A stretch of DNA of 64,000 nt from Nitrospirillum sp034653355 (GTDB taxonomy: Bacteria; Pseudomonadota; Alphaproteobacteria; Azospirillales; Azospirillaceae). A program made the translations under genes and the position numbers. Below are positions 24,671-33,106 of this stretch, in pieces. Location of the stretch: NCBI RefSeq assembly GCF_034653355.1, contig NZ_JAYEER010000004.1:992001-1056000 (forward strand), in the 5' to 3' direction. Numbering within the stretch: position 1 is the stretch's first letter; the number at the start of each line of letters is the position of its first letter. The notes beneath the pieces are model-generated. The model was not told where the DNA came from and made no database searches. It worked only from the letters and a program-made list of their open reading frames with translations.

Positions 24671-26845
24671 TCACATATGCGCCAGCGTGGCGACCGGCGG
24701 ACGGGTCAGCAGCGCTTCCAGCGGCACGGGGCGGCCCAGGGCGTAACCCTGGCCATAGTCGATGCCGACGGCCGCCAGAAGCCGGGAAATGTCGTCATTC
24801 TCCACGTATTCGGCGATGGTCTGGATGCCCATGACATGGCCGATGCCGTTGATGGCCTGGACCATGGCGGCGTCCACGGGGTTGTTCACCATGTCCTTGA
24901 CGAAGCTGCCGTCGATCTTCAGGTAGTCGACCTGGAAATGCTTGAGGTAGGCGAACGACGCCATGCCGCTGCCGAAGTCGTCGAGCGCGAAACGGCATCC
25001 CCGGGCGCGCAGCATGGCGATGAAGGCGCTGGCGGTCAGCATGTTGGAGATGGCCGACGTCTCGGTGATCTCGAAACAGATGGCCTGCGGGCGGATCTGC
25101 CAAAAGTCCAACTGATGGTCGATGAAGCGCAGGATGCTTTCGTCGTTCAGGGAACAGCCCGAAAGATTGATGGCGAACAGCGACCCTTCCATCTGCCCGC
25201 TTTCGGCGATGGCGGCGAACGCCGTCCGGATCACCCACCGGTCGATGTTCCGCATCAGGCCATAGCGCTCGGCGGCGGGAAGGAAGGCCATGGGCGGAAC
25301 GATCTTTCCGCCCGTGTCGCGCAGGCGCAGCAGGATTTCCACATGGCGCCCAAAGGGTTCCGTTTGGCCCAGCGCAACGATGGGCTGGGCGTAGAGGACG
25401 AAGCTGTCGTCCTGGAGCGCGCGATGGATGCGCCCGTACCAATCCATTTCGTCATGGATCTTGGTCAGCAAGGCGTCGTCGGGCTCATAGGTGTGGATGC
25501 CGTTGCGCCCGGCCTCCTTCGCGGTGTAGCAGGCGGAGTCAGCCAGCCGCAGGATCTCGTTCAACTCCAGGGTCAGCCGCTCGTCTCCACCACCGAAGCT
25601 GACCAGGCCGACGCTGACCCCGATGGGGAAGACCCGGTCGCCCCAGACGAAATGGAAGTCGTTGATCTGTTTCTTCATCGCCTCGACCACGCGGGTGGCC
25701 GCATCCAGGGGGCAGCCCTCCAGCAGCACGCCAAACTCATCCCCGCCCAGGCGGGCGAGGCAGTCGCTGGAGCGTAACGGCCCGCGCAGCAGCTTGGCGA
25801 CCTGCCGCAGGGTCTCGTCGCCGGCGGCGTGGCCGCAGATGTCGTTGATGATCTTGAATTGGTCGAGGTCGAGATAGGCCAGGACGCTGGGCCGCGGGTC
25901 CGTTTCCGCGGCGGCGATGGCCTTGCCCAGACGCCGTTCGAACTCCAGGCGGTTGAACAGGCCGGTCAGGGAATCATGGGTGGCTTGGTAGGTCATCTCC
26001 GCGGCCAGTTGGCGTGCCACGCTGACATCGTGGAAAACCATCACGGCGCCGATGACCTTGGCGTCGCGATCGCGGATCAGCGCGACCGAATCCTCCACCA
26101 GCCGGTTGCCGCCGCTTCGGTCCATCAGCGCGCAGTTGACGGACAGGCCCACGCTTTTGCCTGTCATCAGGGCCGCCTCCAGGGGGGAGGCGAGGCGGGC
26201 GCCGGTTTCGGCGTCGCGCAGGTCCATGACCGTTGTGCTGGGCTGTCCGCAGGCGTCGGCTTGGCTCCATCCCGTCATCTCGGTCGCCGCCGGGTTGATG
26301 AAGTTGACCAGGCCGCGGTCGTCCGTGGTGATCACGCCGTCGCCTATGGCGTTGAGGGTCACCAGCAGGCGTTCCTTCTGATGAAACAACTCGGTGGCGT
26401 GCGTTTCCAACTGATCCTTGGCCGTTTGGATTTCCGCGTAGGCGGCCGCCAGGCTTTCCCGGCTCTGGTGCAGTTCCTTTTCGATGCGACGGCGCTCCAA
26501 CGCCATTTGCAGGGTGGCGTGCAGTTCGCGCTCGGAAAATGGCTTCAGAAGATAGCCATAGGGGCCTGTCGCCTTGGCCCTGTCCAGGGTGCTCTGTTCC
26601 GCGTAGGCGGTCAGGTAGATCACCGGGGCGTTGATGGCGGCGGCGGTGTCGATGCCATCCTTGTGGCCGGAGATGTTGATGTCCATCAGCACAAGGTCGG
26701 GCGCCGTCACGCGCGCGCCTTGCAATGCCTGGTCATAAGAGGCCGCGACGCACGGCACATCATATCCCAGCCGGGACAGGATGAGGCGCAGGTTCAGCGC
26801 CACCACGGCCTCGTCCTCCACGACCATGATCTTGGGTTTCATCAT
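24671..26845 (-). CDS. Response regulator with PAS, GGDEF and EAL domains
   Basis: The product is 724 aa. Domains in order: receiver (about 1-120, phospho-acceptor Asp in 'DLVLMDINISG'), a coiled linker, PAS (about 160-280), GGDEF with an intact 'RLGGDEFG' near 365, and EAL (about 460-720). The EAL motif reads EIL but keeps the Glu, and 'NLSGCS', 'CFEITET', 'ALDDFGSG' and 'DYLKIDGSF' are present, so phosphodiesterase activity is likely. It makes or degrades cyclic di-GMP. Its ATG overlaps the stop of the upstream sensor kinase as ATGA, which strongly suggests they are cognate. Confidence 0.93.
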   Translation of the reverse strand: MMKPKIMVVEDEAVVALNLRLILSRLGYDVPCVAASYDQALQGARVTAPDLVLMDINISGHKDGIDTAAAINAPVIYLTAYAEQSTLDRAKATGPYGYLLKPFSERELHATLQMALERRRIEKELHQSRESLAAAYAEIQTAKDQLETHATELFHQKERLLVTLNAIGDGVITTDDRGLVNFINPAATEMTGWSQADACGQPSTTVMDLRDAETGARLASPLEAALMTGKSVGLSVNCALMDRSGGNRLVEDSVALIRDRDAKVIGAVMVFHDVSVARQLAAEMTYQATHDSLTGLFNRLEFERRLGKAIAAAETDPRPSVLAYLDLDQFKIINDICGHAAGDETLRQVAKLLRGPLRSSDCLARLGGDEFGVLLEGCPLDAATRVVEAMKKQINDFHFVWGDRVFPIGVSVGLVSFGGGDERLTLELNEILRLADSACYTAKEAGRNGIHTYEPDDALLTKIHDEMDWYGRIHRALQDDSFVLYAQPIVALGQTEPFGRHVEILLRLRDTGGKIVPPMAFLPAAERYGLMRNIDRWVIRTAFAAIAESGQMEGSLFAINLSGCSLNDESILRFIDHQLDFWQIRPQAICFEITETSAISNMLTASAFIAMLRARGCRFALDDFGSGMASFAYLKHFQVDYLKIDGSFVKDMVNNPVDAAMVQAINGIGHVMGIQTIAEYVENDDISRLLAAVGIDYGQGYALGRPVPLEALLTRPPVATLAHM

Positions 26846-28623
26846 GCTGGAACCTTCTCGATGGCGGGGGTCATGGGGAAGACAAGGGTGAAGCAGGTCG
26901 GGTCGCGGCGGTGGACCTGCAAGGTTCCCATCAACTGTTGCGACAGCAGGTTGACCAGCGACAGGCCCATGGTGGTGGCCAGCTGAATGTCCAGGTCGCC
27001 GCTTATGCCCACGCCGTCGTCGCTGACCCGCAGCATGGCCTGGTCCTCGCCCAGGCGGGCGAAGGTGACCGACACCTCGCCGTGGCGGTCGCCGGGGAAA
27101 CCGTGTTTCAGGGCGTTGGTGATCAGCTCGTTGACCAGCAACCCGCAGGGGATGGCCGCGTTTATGGGCAGGAACAGTTCACCCACGTCGATCTTCAGAC
27201 TGACGCGCCCGGCGTCCAGCCCGTAGGCCGCCACCAGCGTGGGGGCCAGCCCCTTGAGGAAAAGGCCCAGGTCAACTTCCGAGAAGTTCTTGGATTCATA
27301 TAATATCTGATAAATCAATGACATCGACTGGACGCGATTTTTCGTGTCACTCAACATGTCCCGGATGGCCTGGTCCTGGATCCTGTAGAGCTGCAGGTCG
27401 ATGAAGCTGTGCACGATCTGCAGGTTGTTTTTGACGCGATGGTGGATCTCACCCAGCAGCAGGTCCTTTTCCTGCAAGGCCGCCTGGATGCGCGCCTCCT
27501 TCTGCTTGCGGTCGGAGATGTCGACGATGGCGGAGAGGACCATGGTCTCGCCATCGGTTTCGATGGGGTTGAGGCCGATCTCCACCGGGAATTCGCTTCC
27601 GTCCTTGCGGCGGCCGAAGAGGTCGCGTCCCGCCCCCATGGGACGTGATCGCGGGTCGCTGAAGAACGAGGCCCGCTTTTCCGGATGGTCATGACGGAAA
27701 CGGTCGGGCACCAGCATTTCCACCGACTGGCCCAGCAGCTCATCGCGGGCGTAGCCGAACAGCCGTTCGGCCTGGGTGTTGACCATCTCGATCCGCCCTC
27801 GGGCATTGATCATGACCATGGCATTGGGGGCGGATTCGACGACCTGGCGGAAGCGTTCCTGCATGCGCTTCCGGTCGGAGATATCGACGATGGCGGAGAG
27901 GACCATGGTCTCGCCATCGGTTTCGATGGGGTTGAGACCGATCTCCACCGGGAATTCGCTTCCGTCCTTGCGGCGACCGAACAGGTCACGTCCCGCCCCC
28001 ATGGGGCGTGATCGCGGATCGCTGAAGAACAGGGCCCGCTTTTCCGGATGGCCGTGACGGAAGCGGTCGGGCACCAGCATTTCCACCGATTGGCCCAGCA
28101 TCTCGTCGCGGGTATAGCCGAACAGCCGCTCGGCCTGGGTGTTGACCATCTCGATCCGCCCTCGGGCGTTAATCATGACCATGGCATTGGGGGCGGATTC
28201 GACGACCTGGCGGAAGCGCGCTTCCGTCCGCCGCCGTTCCGTCAGGTCCTTGCAGATTTTGATGAACCCCTTCAGCCTGCCGTCCGCGTCGCGGAAGGCG
28301 GTGACGTCGATGCTGGACCAGAACGTCGAGCCGTCCTTGCGTCGGCGCCAACCCTCGCCCTCATGCGTGCCGTTGGCGGTGGCCATCGCCAGCTCGTGCG
28401 CCGGCTCGCCGCGCGCCAGGTCTTCCTCGGTGAAGAAGATTTCGAAGCTCCGCCCCAGGATTTCCTGTTCCTGGTACCCTTTGATGCTGACCGCCCCCTG
28501 GTTCCAGCTGCGGACACGGCCCTCAGGATCCATCATGAAGATGGCGTATTCCTGGATATTATGAATCATTTGGCTGAACTGACCGACGGCAAGGCCCGTG
28601 TCATGGATGCGGTGGTCGGTCAT
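26842..28623 (-). CDS. Multi-PAS sensor histidine kinase (HisKA_2 type)
   Basis: The product is 593 aa with no transmembrane segment. Three PAS domains (about 15-130, 140-255, 260-375) precede a HisKA_2-type dimerisation domain with the phospho-His in 'EIHHRVKNNLQ' near 394 and an ATPase domain ('LLVNELITNALKHGFPG', 'SDDGVGI'). PAS2 and PAS3 are near-identical even at DNA level, showing a recent internal duplication. It is translationally coupled to the receiver-GGDEF-EAL protein, so it is a cytosolic sensor feeding c-di-GMP control. The PAS ligand is unknown. Confidence 0.93.
   Translation of the reverse strand: MTDHRIHDTGLAVGQFSQMIHNIQEYAIFMMDPEGRVRSWNQGAVSIKGYQEQEILGRSFEIFFTEEDLARGEPAHELAMATANGTHEGEGWRRRKDGSTFWSSIDVTAFRDADGRLKGFIKICKDLTERRRTEARFRQVVESAPNAMVMINARGRIEMVNTQAERLFGYTRDEMLGQSVEMLVPDRFRHGHPEKRALFFSDPRSRPMGAGRDLFGRRKDGSEFPVEIGLNPIETDGETMVLSAIVDISDRKRMQERFRQVVESAPNAMVMINARGRIEMVNTQAERLFGYARDELLGQSVEMLVPDRFRHDHPEKRASFFSDPRSRPMGAGRDLFGRRKDGSEFPVEIGLNPIETDGETMVLSAIVDISDRKQKEARIQAALQEKDLLLGEIHHRVKNNLQIVHSFIDLQLYRIQDQAIRDMLSDTKNRVQSMSLIYQILYESKNFSEVDLGLFLKGLAPTLVAAYGLDAGRVSLKIDVGELFLPINAAIPCGLLVNELITNALKHGFPGDRHGEVSVTFARLGEDQAMLRVSDDGVGISGDLDIQLATTMGLSLVNLLSQQLMGTLQVHRRDPTCFTLVFPMTPAIEKVPA
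27511..28218. repeat. Intragenic duplication of a PAS-coding segment
   Basis: The ~345-bp segments 27511-27855 and 27874-28218 are direct repeats offset by exactly 363 bp (121 codons) with only scattered mismatches. They encode PAS3 and PAS2 of the sensor kinase. Confidence 0.9.
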
Positions 28624-29005
28624 TTCTGCGCCTCTGGCAATCCCGTATCGATTGCCAGGATCGTCCTGTCGTCTACGACGGAATAACCCTGGGCAAATTC
28701 TATTATAGATTTAAACCAGGATGATTATTTAACGTTAATAGACCGTAAAGAAATATCTCCCCGGCAACTACCTAGCCTGAAGATAGGTAATGAGAGGAAG
28801 GCATTCCGTGAACCTGTTAATCATAGGCTACTCGTGGCGCGTCTGACGGCGGGAGGGGGCGCGCCAAAGCGCATTGGCCAGCTCATGGAGCCGCTGGGAA
28901 GGGAATGCATCTGATTTTTTTGAATATTGGCGGGTGTGGCCGCCAATACCGCAGCATCTAGACATATTGTTCTACTTCAAGTGGCGCTGGTGGCAGGGTT
29001 TCCCG
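28624..29005. other. Intergenic region, no gene seen
   Basis: These 382 nt lie between the start of the sensor kinase gene and the 3' end of the GH2 gene. The part next to the kinase (about 28680-28830) is AT-rich and should hold its promoter; a short inverted repeat TACCTA/TAGGTA lies near 28771-28790. No coding frame with a recognisable signature was found. Confidence 0.6.
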
Positions 29006-31543
29006 TCATACCTCGGGAATGGCCATCGCTTGCTCCAGCGCCAGTTCCACCGTCGCTGATTTCAGCCCGGGGGCCGTGGCGGTCACGCGCACGTGGCCTT
29101 TATTCTTGCCCGTCTGCATGATGGCGCCGCACAGGCCCTTGAAGGCCTTGCGATAGGGGGCGTGATCGGGTTCCAGGCTGGTGGGGTCGCCGTTGCCCAC
29201 GCCCAGCAGGCGGGCGCCACCTTCAATCGCGAAGGTCACCAAATGATCGGCGTCGGGCACCAGGCGGCCCTTGGCGTCGACCACGCTGGCCGACAGCACC
29301 GCCACGTCGTCGCCGTCGGCCAGCAGCTTGACGCGGTCGGCGGCCAGGGTCAGGGCGTGGGCCGGGCCGGCGGTTTCCTGACGCTGGGTCAGGACGCGGC
29401 GGCCGTCCTTGTAGCCGTGGGCCTCGATGGCGCCCGGCTGGTAGGGCACGGTCCATTCCAGGTGGCGGTTGCGCGTGACGTCCTTGCGCCCCAGGCTGCG
29501 GCCGTTCACGAACAGCTCCACCGCGTCCAGGTTGCTGTGGCACCAGACGGCGATGTCCTGGCCCTCCCGCCCCGGCCAGGTCCAGTGCGGGAACAGGTGC
29601 AGGTGCGGCTGGTCCGGCCGCCACCAGGCGCGGTAGTAGTGGTAGTTGTCCTTGGGAAAGCCGCACAGGTCCAGGATGCCGAAGTTGGACACGGTGTTGG
29701 GCCAGTCGATGAAGGGTGTCGGCTCCCCGCGATAGTCGAAGCCCGTCCAGGCGAAGCCGCCGGACAGGAAGGGGCGGCTGTCATAGAAGGTCCACCACTG
29801 TTCCGCCGTGCTGGCCCACTTGGGATACTCGGTGTCATAGGCGGGGACGTAGTGGCGCTGGTCGTCATGGGCATAGACGCCGCGCGTGCAGACGGTGCTG
29901 GCCGTTTCCGTGCCGATCATGGGCTGGTTGGGGAAGCGGGCGTGGAAGGCGTCGATCTCATCCAGGTAGTAGTTGAAGCCCATGACGTCCAGCACCGGGC
30001 TGGCGCCCTGGCCGAACTTGCCGTTGAACGCCTCCGTGACCGGGCGGGTGCCGTCCAGGCGGTACACCGCGCGCTTCATGCTGGCGGCGATGCGGGCGCC
30101 CTGTTCCGTGCCGCGGTGGATTTCCTCGTTGCCGATGCTCCACAGGAAGACGCTGGGGCGGTTGCGGTCGCGCCTCACCATGCGCTCCAGCTGGCTCATG
30201 CCCTCCGGGTTGCTGGACATCTGGCGGGTTTCCTCCATCACCAGGATGCCCAGCCGGTCGCAGGCATCCAGCAAGGCGGGGGCCGGCGGGTGATGGGTGG
30301 TGCGCCAGGCGTTGGCGCCCATCTCCTTCAGCCGCTCCACGCGATAGGCATGCAGGCGGTCGGGCACGGCGAAGCCCACCCCGGCATGGTCCTGGTGGTT
30401 GCAGGTGCCCTTCACCTTCACCGGCCGGCCGTTCAGGAAAAAGCCCTGGTTGGCGTCGAAGCGCAGGGTGCGGATGCCGAAGGGGGTGTGATAGCGGTCG
30501 ACCACCGCCCCGCCCACGCTGACCTCCGTCACCAGGGTGTGGAGGTTGGGCGCCTCCAGCGACCACAGGGCGGGTGAGGGCAGGGTGGCGGTCTGTGTCA
30601 CGGCGCCGGTGTCCCAGGCGCCCAGCGTCACCGGCGGAGCCTCCAATTGCAGGACGGCCGTGCCGTCGGGGCCCAGCACGGTGCTGCGGACCGTGAGGTC
30701 CGCCGCCGGGCCCTCGTTGGCCAGCTCGGTGGTGATGGTGAGGTCGGCGCCCTTGGGCGTCACCGTGCTGCGCACGAAGGTGCCCCATTGCGGCACGTGG
30801 GCGGGCGCGGTCTTCACCAGCCAGACGGGACGGTAAAGGCCGGCGCCCTCATACGACCAGGCCTCGCCCAGGGTGGCGTCCACGCGGATGACGAGAGTGT
30901 TGGTGCCGCCCAGGATGGCGAAATCGGTGATGTCCACGCGGAAGGGGGCGTAGCCGCTTTCGTTGGTGGCGACGATGAAGCCGTTCAGCACCACCAGGCA
31001 GTTGCGGGCGACACCATCGAACTCCAGCGACAGGCGGCGCCCGGCGTCCGTGGCGGGCAGGGTGAAGTTGCGGCGATACCAGCCGACGCTGGTTTCGGGA
31101 AACTGCCGGCCCAAGGGCTTGAAGCCCTGGTAGGCCATGGCCTCCGCCGCCTCCTTGCCCGGCAGCCGTGCTTGGGCGAAGGGCAGATCCACCGCCCAGT
31201 CGTGCGGCAGGGTGACGGCGGCCCAGTCCTTGTCGTCGAAATCGGCCTTGGCCACCGGGGCCCTGAGGTCGCCGGACTTGGCGTAGGTGCTGCGGTCGGC
31301 GCCGAAGCCGAAATCCTGCAGCGGGTCGGCGGCATGACCCAGGTGGAAGCGCCAGCCGTCATTCATGCGCAGCCGCTCGCGCGGGGACAGGTCGGCGGGC
31401 ACGGGGGCGGGGGATGCCGCCGCGACCTGCGCTGGCGCCGCCATCGCCGACGGGACACCGGCCGGGGCCACGCCCAGCGCGGTCCCAAGGGTGGGCAGCG
31501 TGGCGGCGGTGGCCAGCAGGCGGCGGCGGGTCAAATGAGGCAT
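29006..31543 (-). CDS. Exported GH2 beta-galactosidase, Tat signal
   Basis: The product is 845 aa. The N-terminus 'TRRRLLATAATL' looks like a twin-arginine signal, implying export of a folded enzyme. GH2 domains follow: sugar-binding ('WYRRNFTLP'), immunoglobulin-like, and the TIM barrel with the acid/base Glu in 'SIGNEE' and the nucleophile Glu in 'MIGTETAS'. The C-terminus holds a DUF4982-like and an invasin-like Ig module ('VELFVNGRSLGRKDV'). The predicted role is hydrolysis of terminal beta-galactosides or related sugars in the periplasm. The gene is isolated, with no transporter beside it. Confidence 0.92.
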   Translation of the reverse strand: MPHLTRRRLLATAATLPTLGTALGVAPAGVPSAMAAPAQVAAASPAPVPADLSPRERLRMNDGWRFHLGHAADPLQDFGFGADRSTYAKSGDLRAPVAKADFDDKDWAAVTLPHDWAVDLPFAQARLPGKEAAEAMAYQGFKPLGRQFPETSVGWYRRNFTLPATDAGRRLSLEFDGVARNCLVVLNGFIVATNESGYAPFRVDITDFAILGGTNTLVIRVDATLGEAWSYEGAGLYRPVWLVKTAPAHVPQWGTFVRSTVTPKGADLTITTELANEGPAADLTVRSTVLGPDGTAVLQLEAPPVTLGAWDTGAVTQTATLPSPALWSLEAPNLHTLVTEVSVGGAVVDRYHTPFGIRTLRFDANQGFFLNGRPVKVKGTCNHQDHAGVGFAVPDRLHAYRVERLKEMGANAWRTTHHPPAPALLDACDRLGILVMEETRQMSSNPEGMSQLERMVRRDRNRPSVFLWSIGNEEIHRGTEQGARIAASMKRAVYRLDGTRPVTEAFNGKFGQGASPVLDVMGFNYYLDEIDAFHARFPNQPMIGTETASTVCTRGVYAHDDQRHYVPAYDTEYPKWASTAEQWWTFYDSRPFLSGGFAWTGFDYRGEPTPFIDWPNTVSNFGILDLCGFPKDNYHYYRAWWRPDQPHLHLFPHWTWPGREGQDIAVWCHSNLDAVELFVNGRSLGRKDVTRNRHLEWTVPYQPGAIEAHGYKDGRRVLTQRQETAGPAHALTLAADRVKLLADGDDVAVLSASVVDAKGRLVPDADHLVTFAIEGGARLLGVGNGDPTSLEPDHAPYRKAFKGLCGAIMQTGKNKGHVRVTATAPGLKSATVELALEQAMAIPEV

Positions 31544-31685
31544 GGCAAGCGTCCCCAGGGTGCGGCGATTTATAAATAATATATAATATCCAATTTGCGC
31601 CGCGTAAAAGCCTTATGACCTTCAAGATGCTTGATCAGCGTCAGTGGCCAGCTGCACGCTGGCGATCTGTAGCGGGGAGGGCGCC

Positions 31686-31916
31686 ATGCGGGTCACAAAG
31701 TGGGGGAACAGCCTGGCCGTTCGGTTGCCTGTGGCGATGGTCAGGGCTCTGGGGTTGAAGGAAGGCGACGAGGTCGAAATCCATGTCGCGGATAGGCGGG
31801 AAGTCACTGTCACCCATAAGCCCGGACGGGAGGATTTGTTAATGCGTCTGCGTTCCTTCCGAGGGCGGCTGCCAGCGGATTTCAAATTCGACCGTCACGA
31901 CGCCAATGCCCGGTAG
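31686..31916 (+). CDS. AbrB/MazE-like antitoxin without adjacent toxin
   Basis: The product is 76 aa with a SpoVT/AbrB DNA-binding domain: 'MRVTKWGNSLAVRLP', 'LGLKEGDEVEI'. It resembles antitoxins of the MazE/VagC type. The C-terminal tail ('LLMRLRSFRGRLPADFKFDR') looks like a toxin-binding segment. The start at 31686 follows GAGGGCGCC. A toxin gene would be expected to overlap its stop on the same strand, but the next gene (map) ends 2 nt later on the opposite strand, and the plus frame that begins near 31907 closes quickly. It is therefore an orphan antitoxin. Confidence 0.8.
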   Translation: MRVTKWGNSLAVRLPVAMVRALGLKEGDEVEIHVADRREVTVTHKPGREDLLMRLRSFRGRLPADFKFDRHDANAR

Positions 31917-31918
31917 GA

Positions 31919-32698
31919 TCATCGGGTCTCGGCCCGCCGCTTGCGCTCTTCCGCGCGCAGGGTTAGCACACGCACGCCGGTGGCGGTGACCGCCACGGTG
32001 TGCTCGAACTGGGCGGACAGCGTGCCGTCGACCGTCACCACCGACCAGCCGTCGTCCTTGGTCTCCACCTTGGCGCCGCCCTGGTTCAGCATGGGCTCGA
32101 TGGTGAAGACCATGCCCTCCTTCAGGCGCAGGCCCGTGCCCGGCCTGCCGAAGTGCAGGACCTGCGGTTCCTCGTGCATCTCCCGGCCGATGCCGTGGCC
32201 GCAATATTCCCGCACCACGGTGTAGCCGTTGCGCTTGGCGTGGCGCTCGATGACATGGCCGATGTCGCCCAAATGGGCGCCGGGGCGCACCTGGCGGATG
32301 CCGTGCCACAGCGCCTCGTACGTCGTCTGCACCAGGCGCCGCGCGGCCGGCGCCACCGCGCCGATCAGGTAGGTCTTGCTGGAATCGGCGATGTAGCCGT
32401 TCTTCTCCAGCGTGATGTCGAAATTGACGATGTCGCCGTCCGCCAGGATGTCGGTGGCGGAGGGCACGCCGTGGCAGACGACCTCGTTGCGGGAACAGTT
32501 CAGGACGTAGCCATAGCCATACTGCCCCTTGCTGGCGGGGCGGGCGTGCAGCTGGTTGACGATGTAGTCCTCGACCCGGTCGTTGACCGCCAGCGTGCTG
32601 AGGCCGGCCAGGGGCATGTCGTCCAGCATGTGGAAGACGCTGGCCAGCAGGCGCCCGGCCTCCCCCAGCTTTTCGATCTCGTCGGGGCGCTTGACCAT
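31919..32698 (-). CDS. map: Type I methionine aminopeptidase
   Basis: The product is 259 aa and carries the MetAP pita-bread fold with dimetal ligands in 'DIVNFDITLEKNGYIADSS' (two Asp), 'YCGHGIGREMHEEP' (His), 'FTIEPML' (Glu) and 'QFEHTVAVT' (Glu). It removes the initiator Met from new proteins. The ATG at 32698 overlaps the TAA of the upstream ParD-like gene by one base, so translation is coupled. That partnership, not the usual housekeeping context, is the notable point; the genome may hold another map elsewhere. Confidence 0.95.
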   Translation of the reverse strand: MVKRPDEIEKLGEAGRLLASVFHMLDDMPLAGLSTLAVNDRVEDYIVNQLHARPASKGQYGYGYVLNCSRNEVVCHGVPSATDILADGDIVNFDITLEKNGYIADSSKTYLIGAVAPAARRLVQTTYEALWHGIRQVRPGAHLGDIGHVIERHAKRNGYTVVREYCGHGIGREMHEEPQVLHFGRPGTGLRLKEGMVFTIEPMLNQGGAKVETKDDGWSVVTVDGTLSAQFEHTVAVTATGVRVLTLRAEERKRRAETR

Positions 32699-32919
32699 TA
32701 TGGGGTGGGTTCCAACTGGCGGGGTTCCGGTTCCAGATGGACGGAGGCCATCTTCAGCTGGATGCGCAGGATGTCGTTCAGCGACAGGGTGGGGTTGGCC
32801 TCCGCCAGCATGCCGATCTTCATCCAGTATTCGGCCTGGGCGTTGATGGACCGGCACAGCACGGTGCTGGCCTTGCGCACCTCCTCATGCAGGTCGTCGT
32901 CGATCTTCACGATGCCCAT
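32698..32919 (-). CDS. ParD-like antitoxin-family protein coupled to map
   Basis: The product is 73 aa, 'MGIVKIDDDLHEEVRKAST' with 'INAQAEYWMKIGMLAEANP', matching the ParD_like family of ribbon-helix-helix proteins found next to type I methionine aminopeptidase genes. It is expected to bind DNA and autoregulate. The start at 32919 has TTGGAGAGCCCC; an ATG at 32931 is less well placed. A palindrome-rich AT segment lies just upstream. No ParE toxin is encoded beside it; its only partner is map. Confidence 0.82.
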   Translation of the reverse strand: MGIVKIDDDLHEEVRKASTVLCRSINAQAEYWMKIGMLAEANPTLSLNDILRIQLKMASVHLEPEPRQLEPTP

Positions 32920-32929
32920 GGGGCTCTCC

Positions 32930-32958
32930 AATATACGAAACGTATACGATACATATAT
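32930..32958 (-). promoter_or_regulatory. Palindromic AT-rich operator/promoter of parD-like-map
   Basis: The segment contains CGTATACG (32940-32947) and flanking repeats of CGTATA/TATACG within an otherwise GC-rich region, directly upstream of the RBS of the ParD-like gene. This is the kind of repeated half-site that ribbon-helix-helix regulators bind. Confidence 0.55.
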
Positions 32959-33052
32959 CGGGGGTGACGCCGCGTCAACCGGCGCTGTCGATTCCGGATA
33001 GTCCGGTTTTGGGGTGTCGACTCATCTTGACCAGGCGGCCGACTCCGGATTA

Positions 33053-33067
33053 GAACATAACAAGAAC
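33053..33067 (+). promoter_or_regulatory. LexA (SOS) box of the mutasome operon
   Basis: GAAC-ATAACAA-GAAC is an exact match to the alphaproteobacterial LexA box GAAC-N7-GAAC. It lies 39 nt upstream of the imuA start and should repress the imuA-imuB-dnaE2 operon until DNA damage. Confidence 0.9.
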
Positions 33068-33106
33068 ATCATTCCCCCGCACGCGAGAGACCAAGGCAGC
33101 ATCCCC

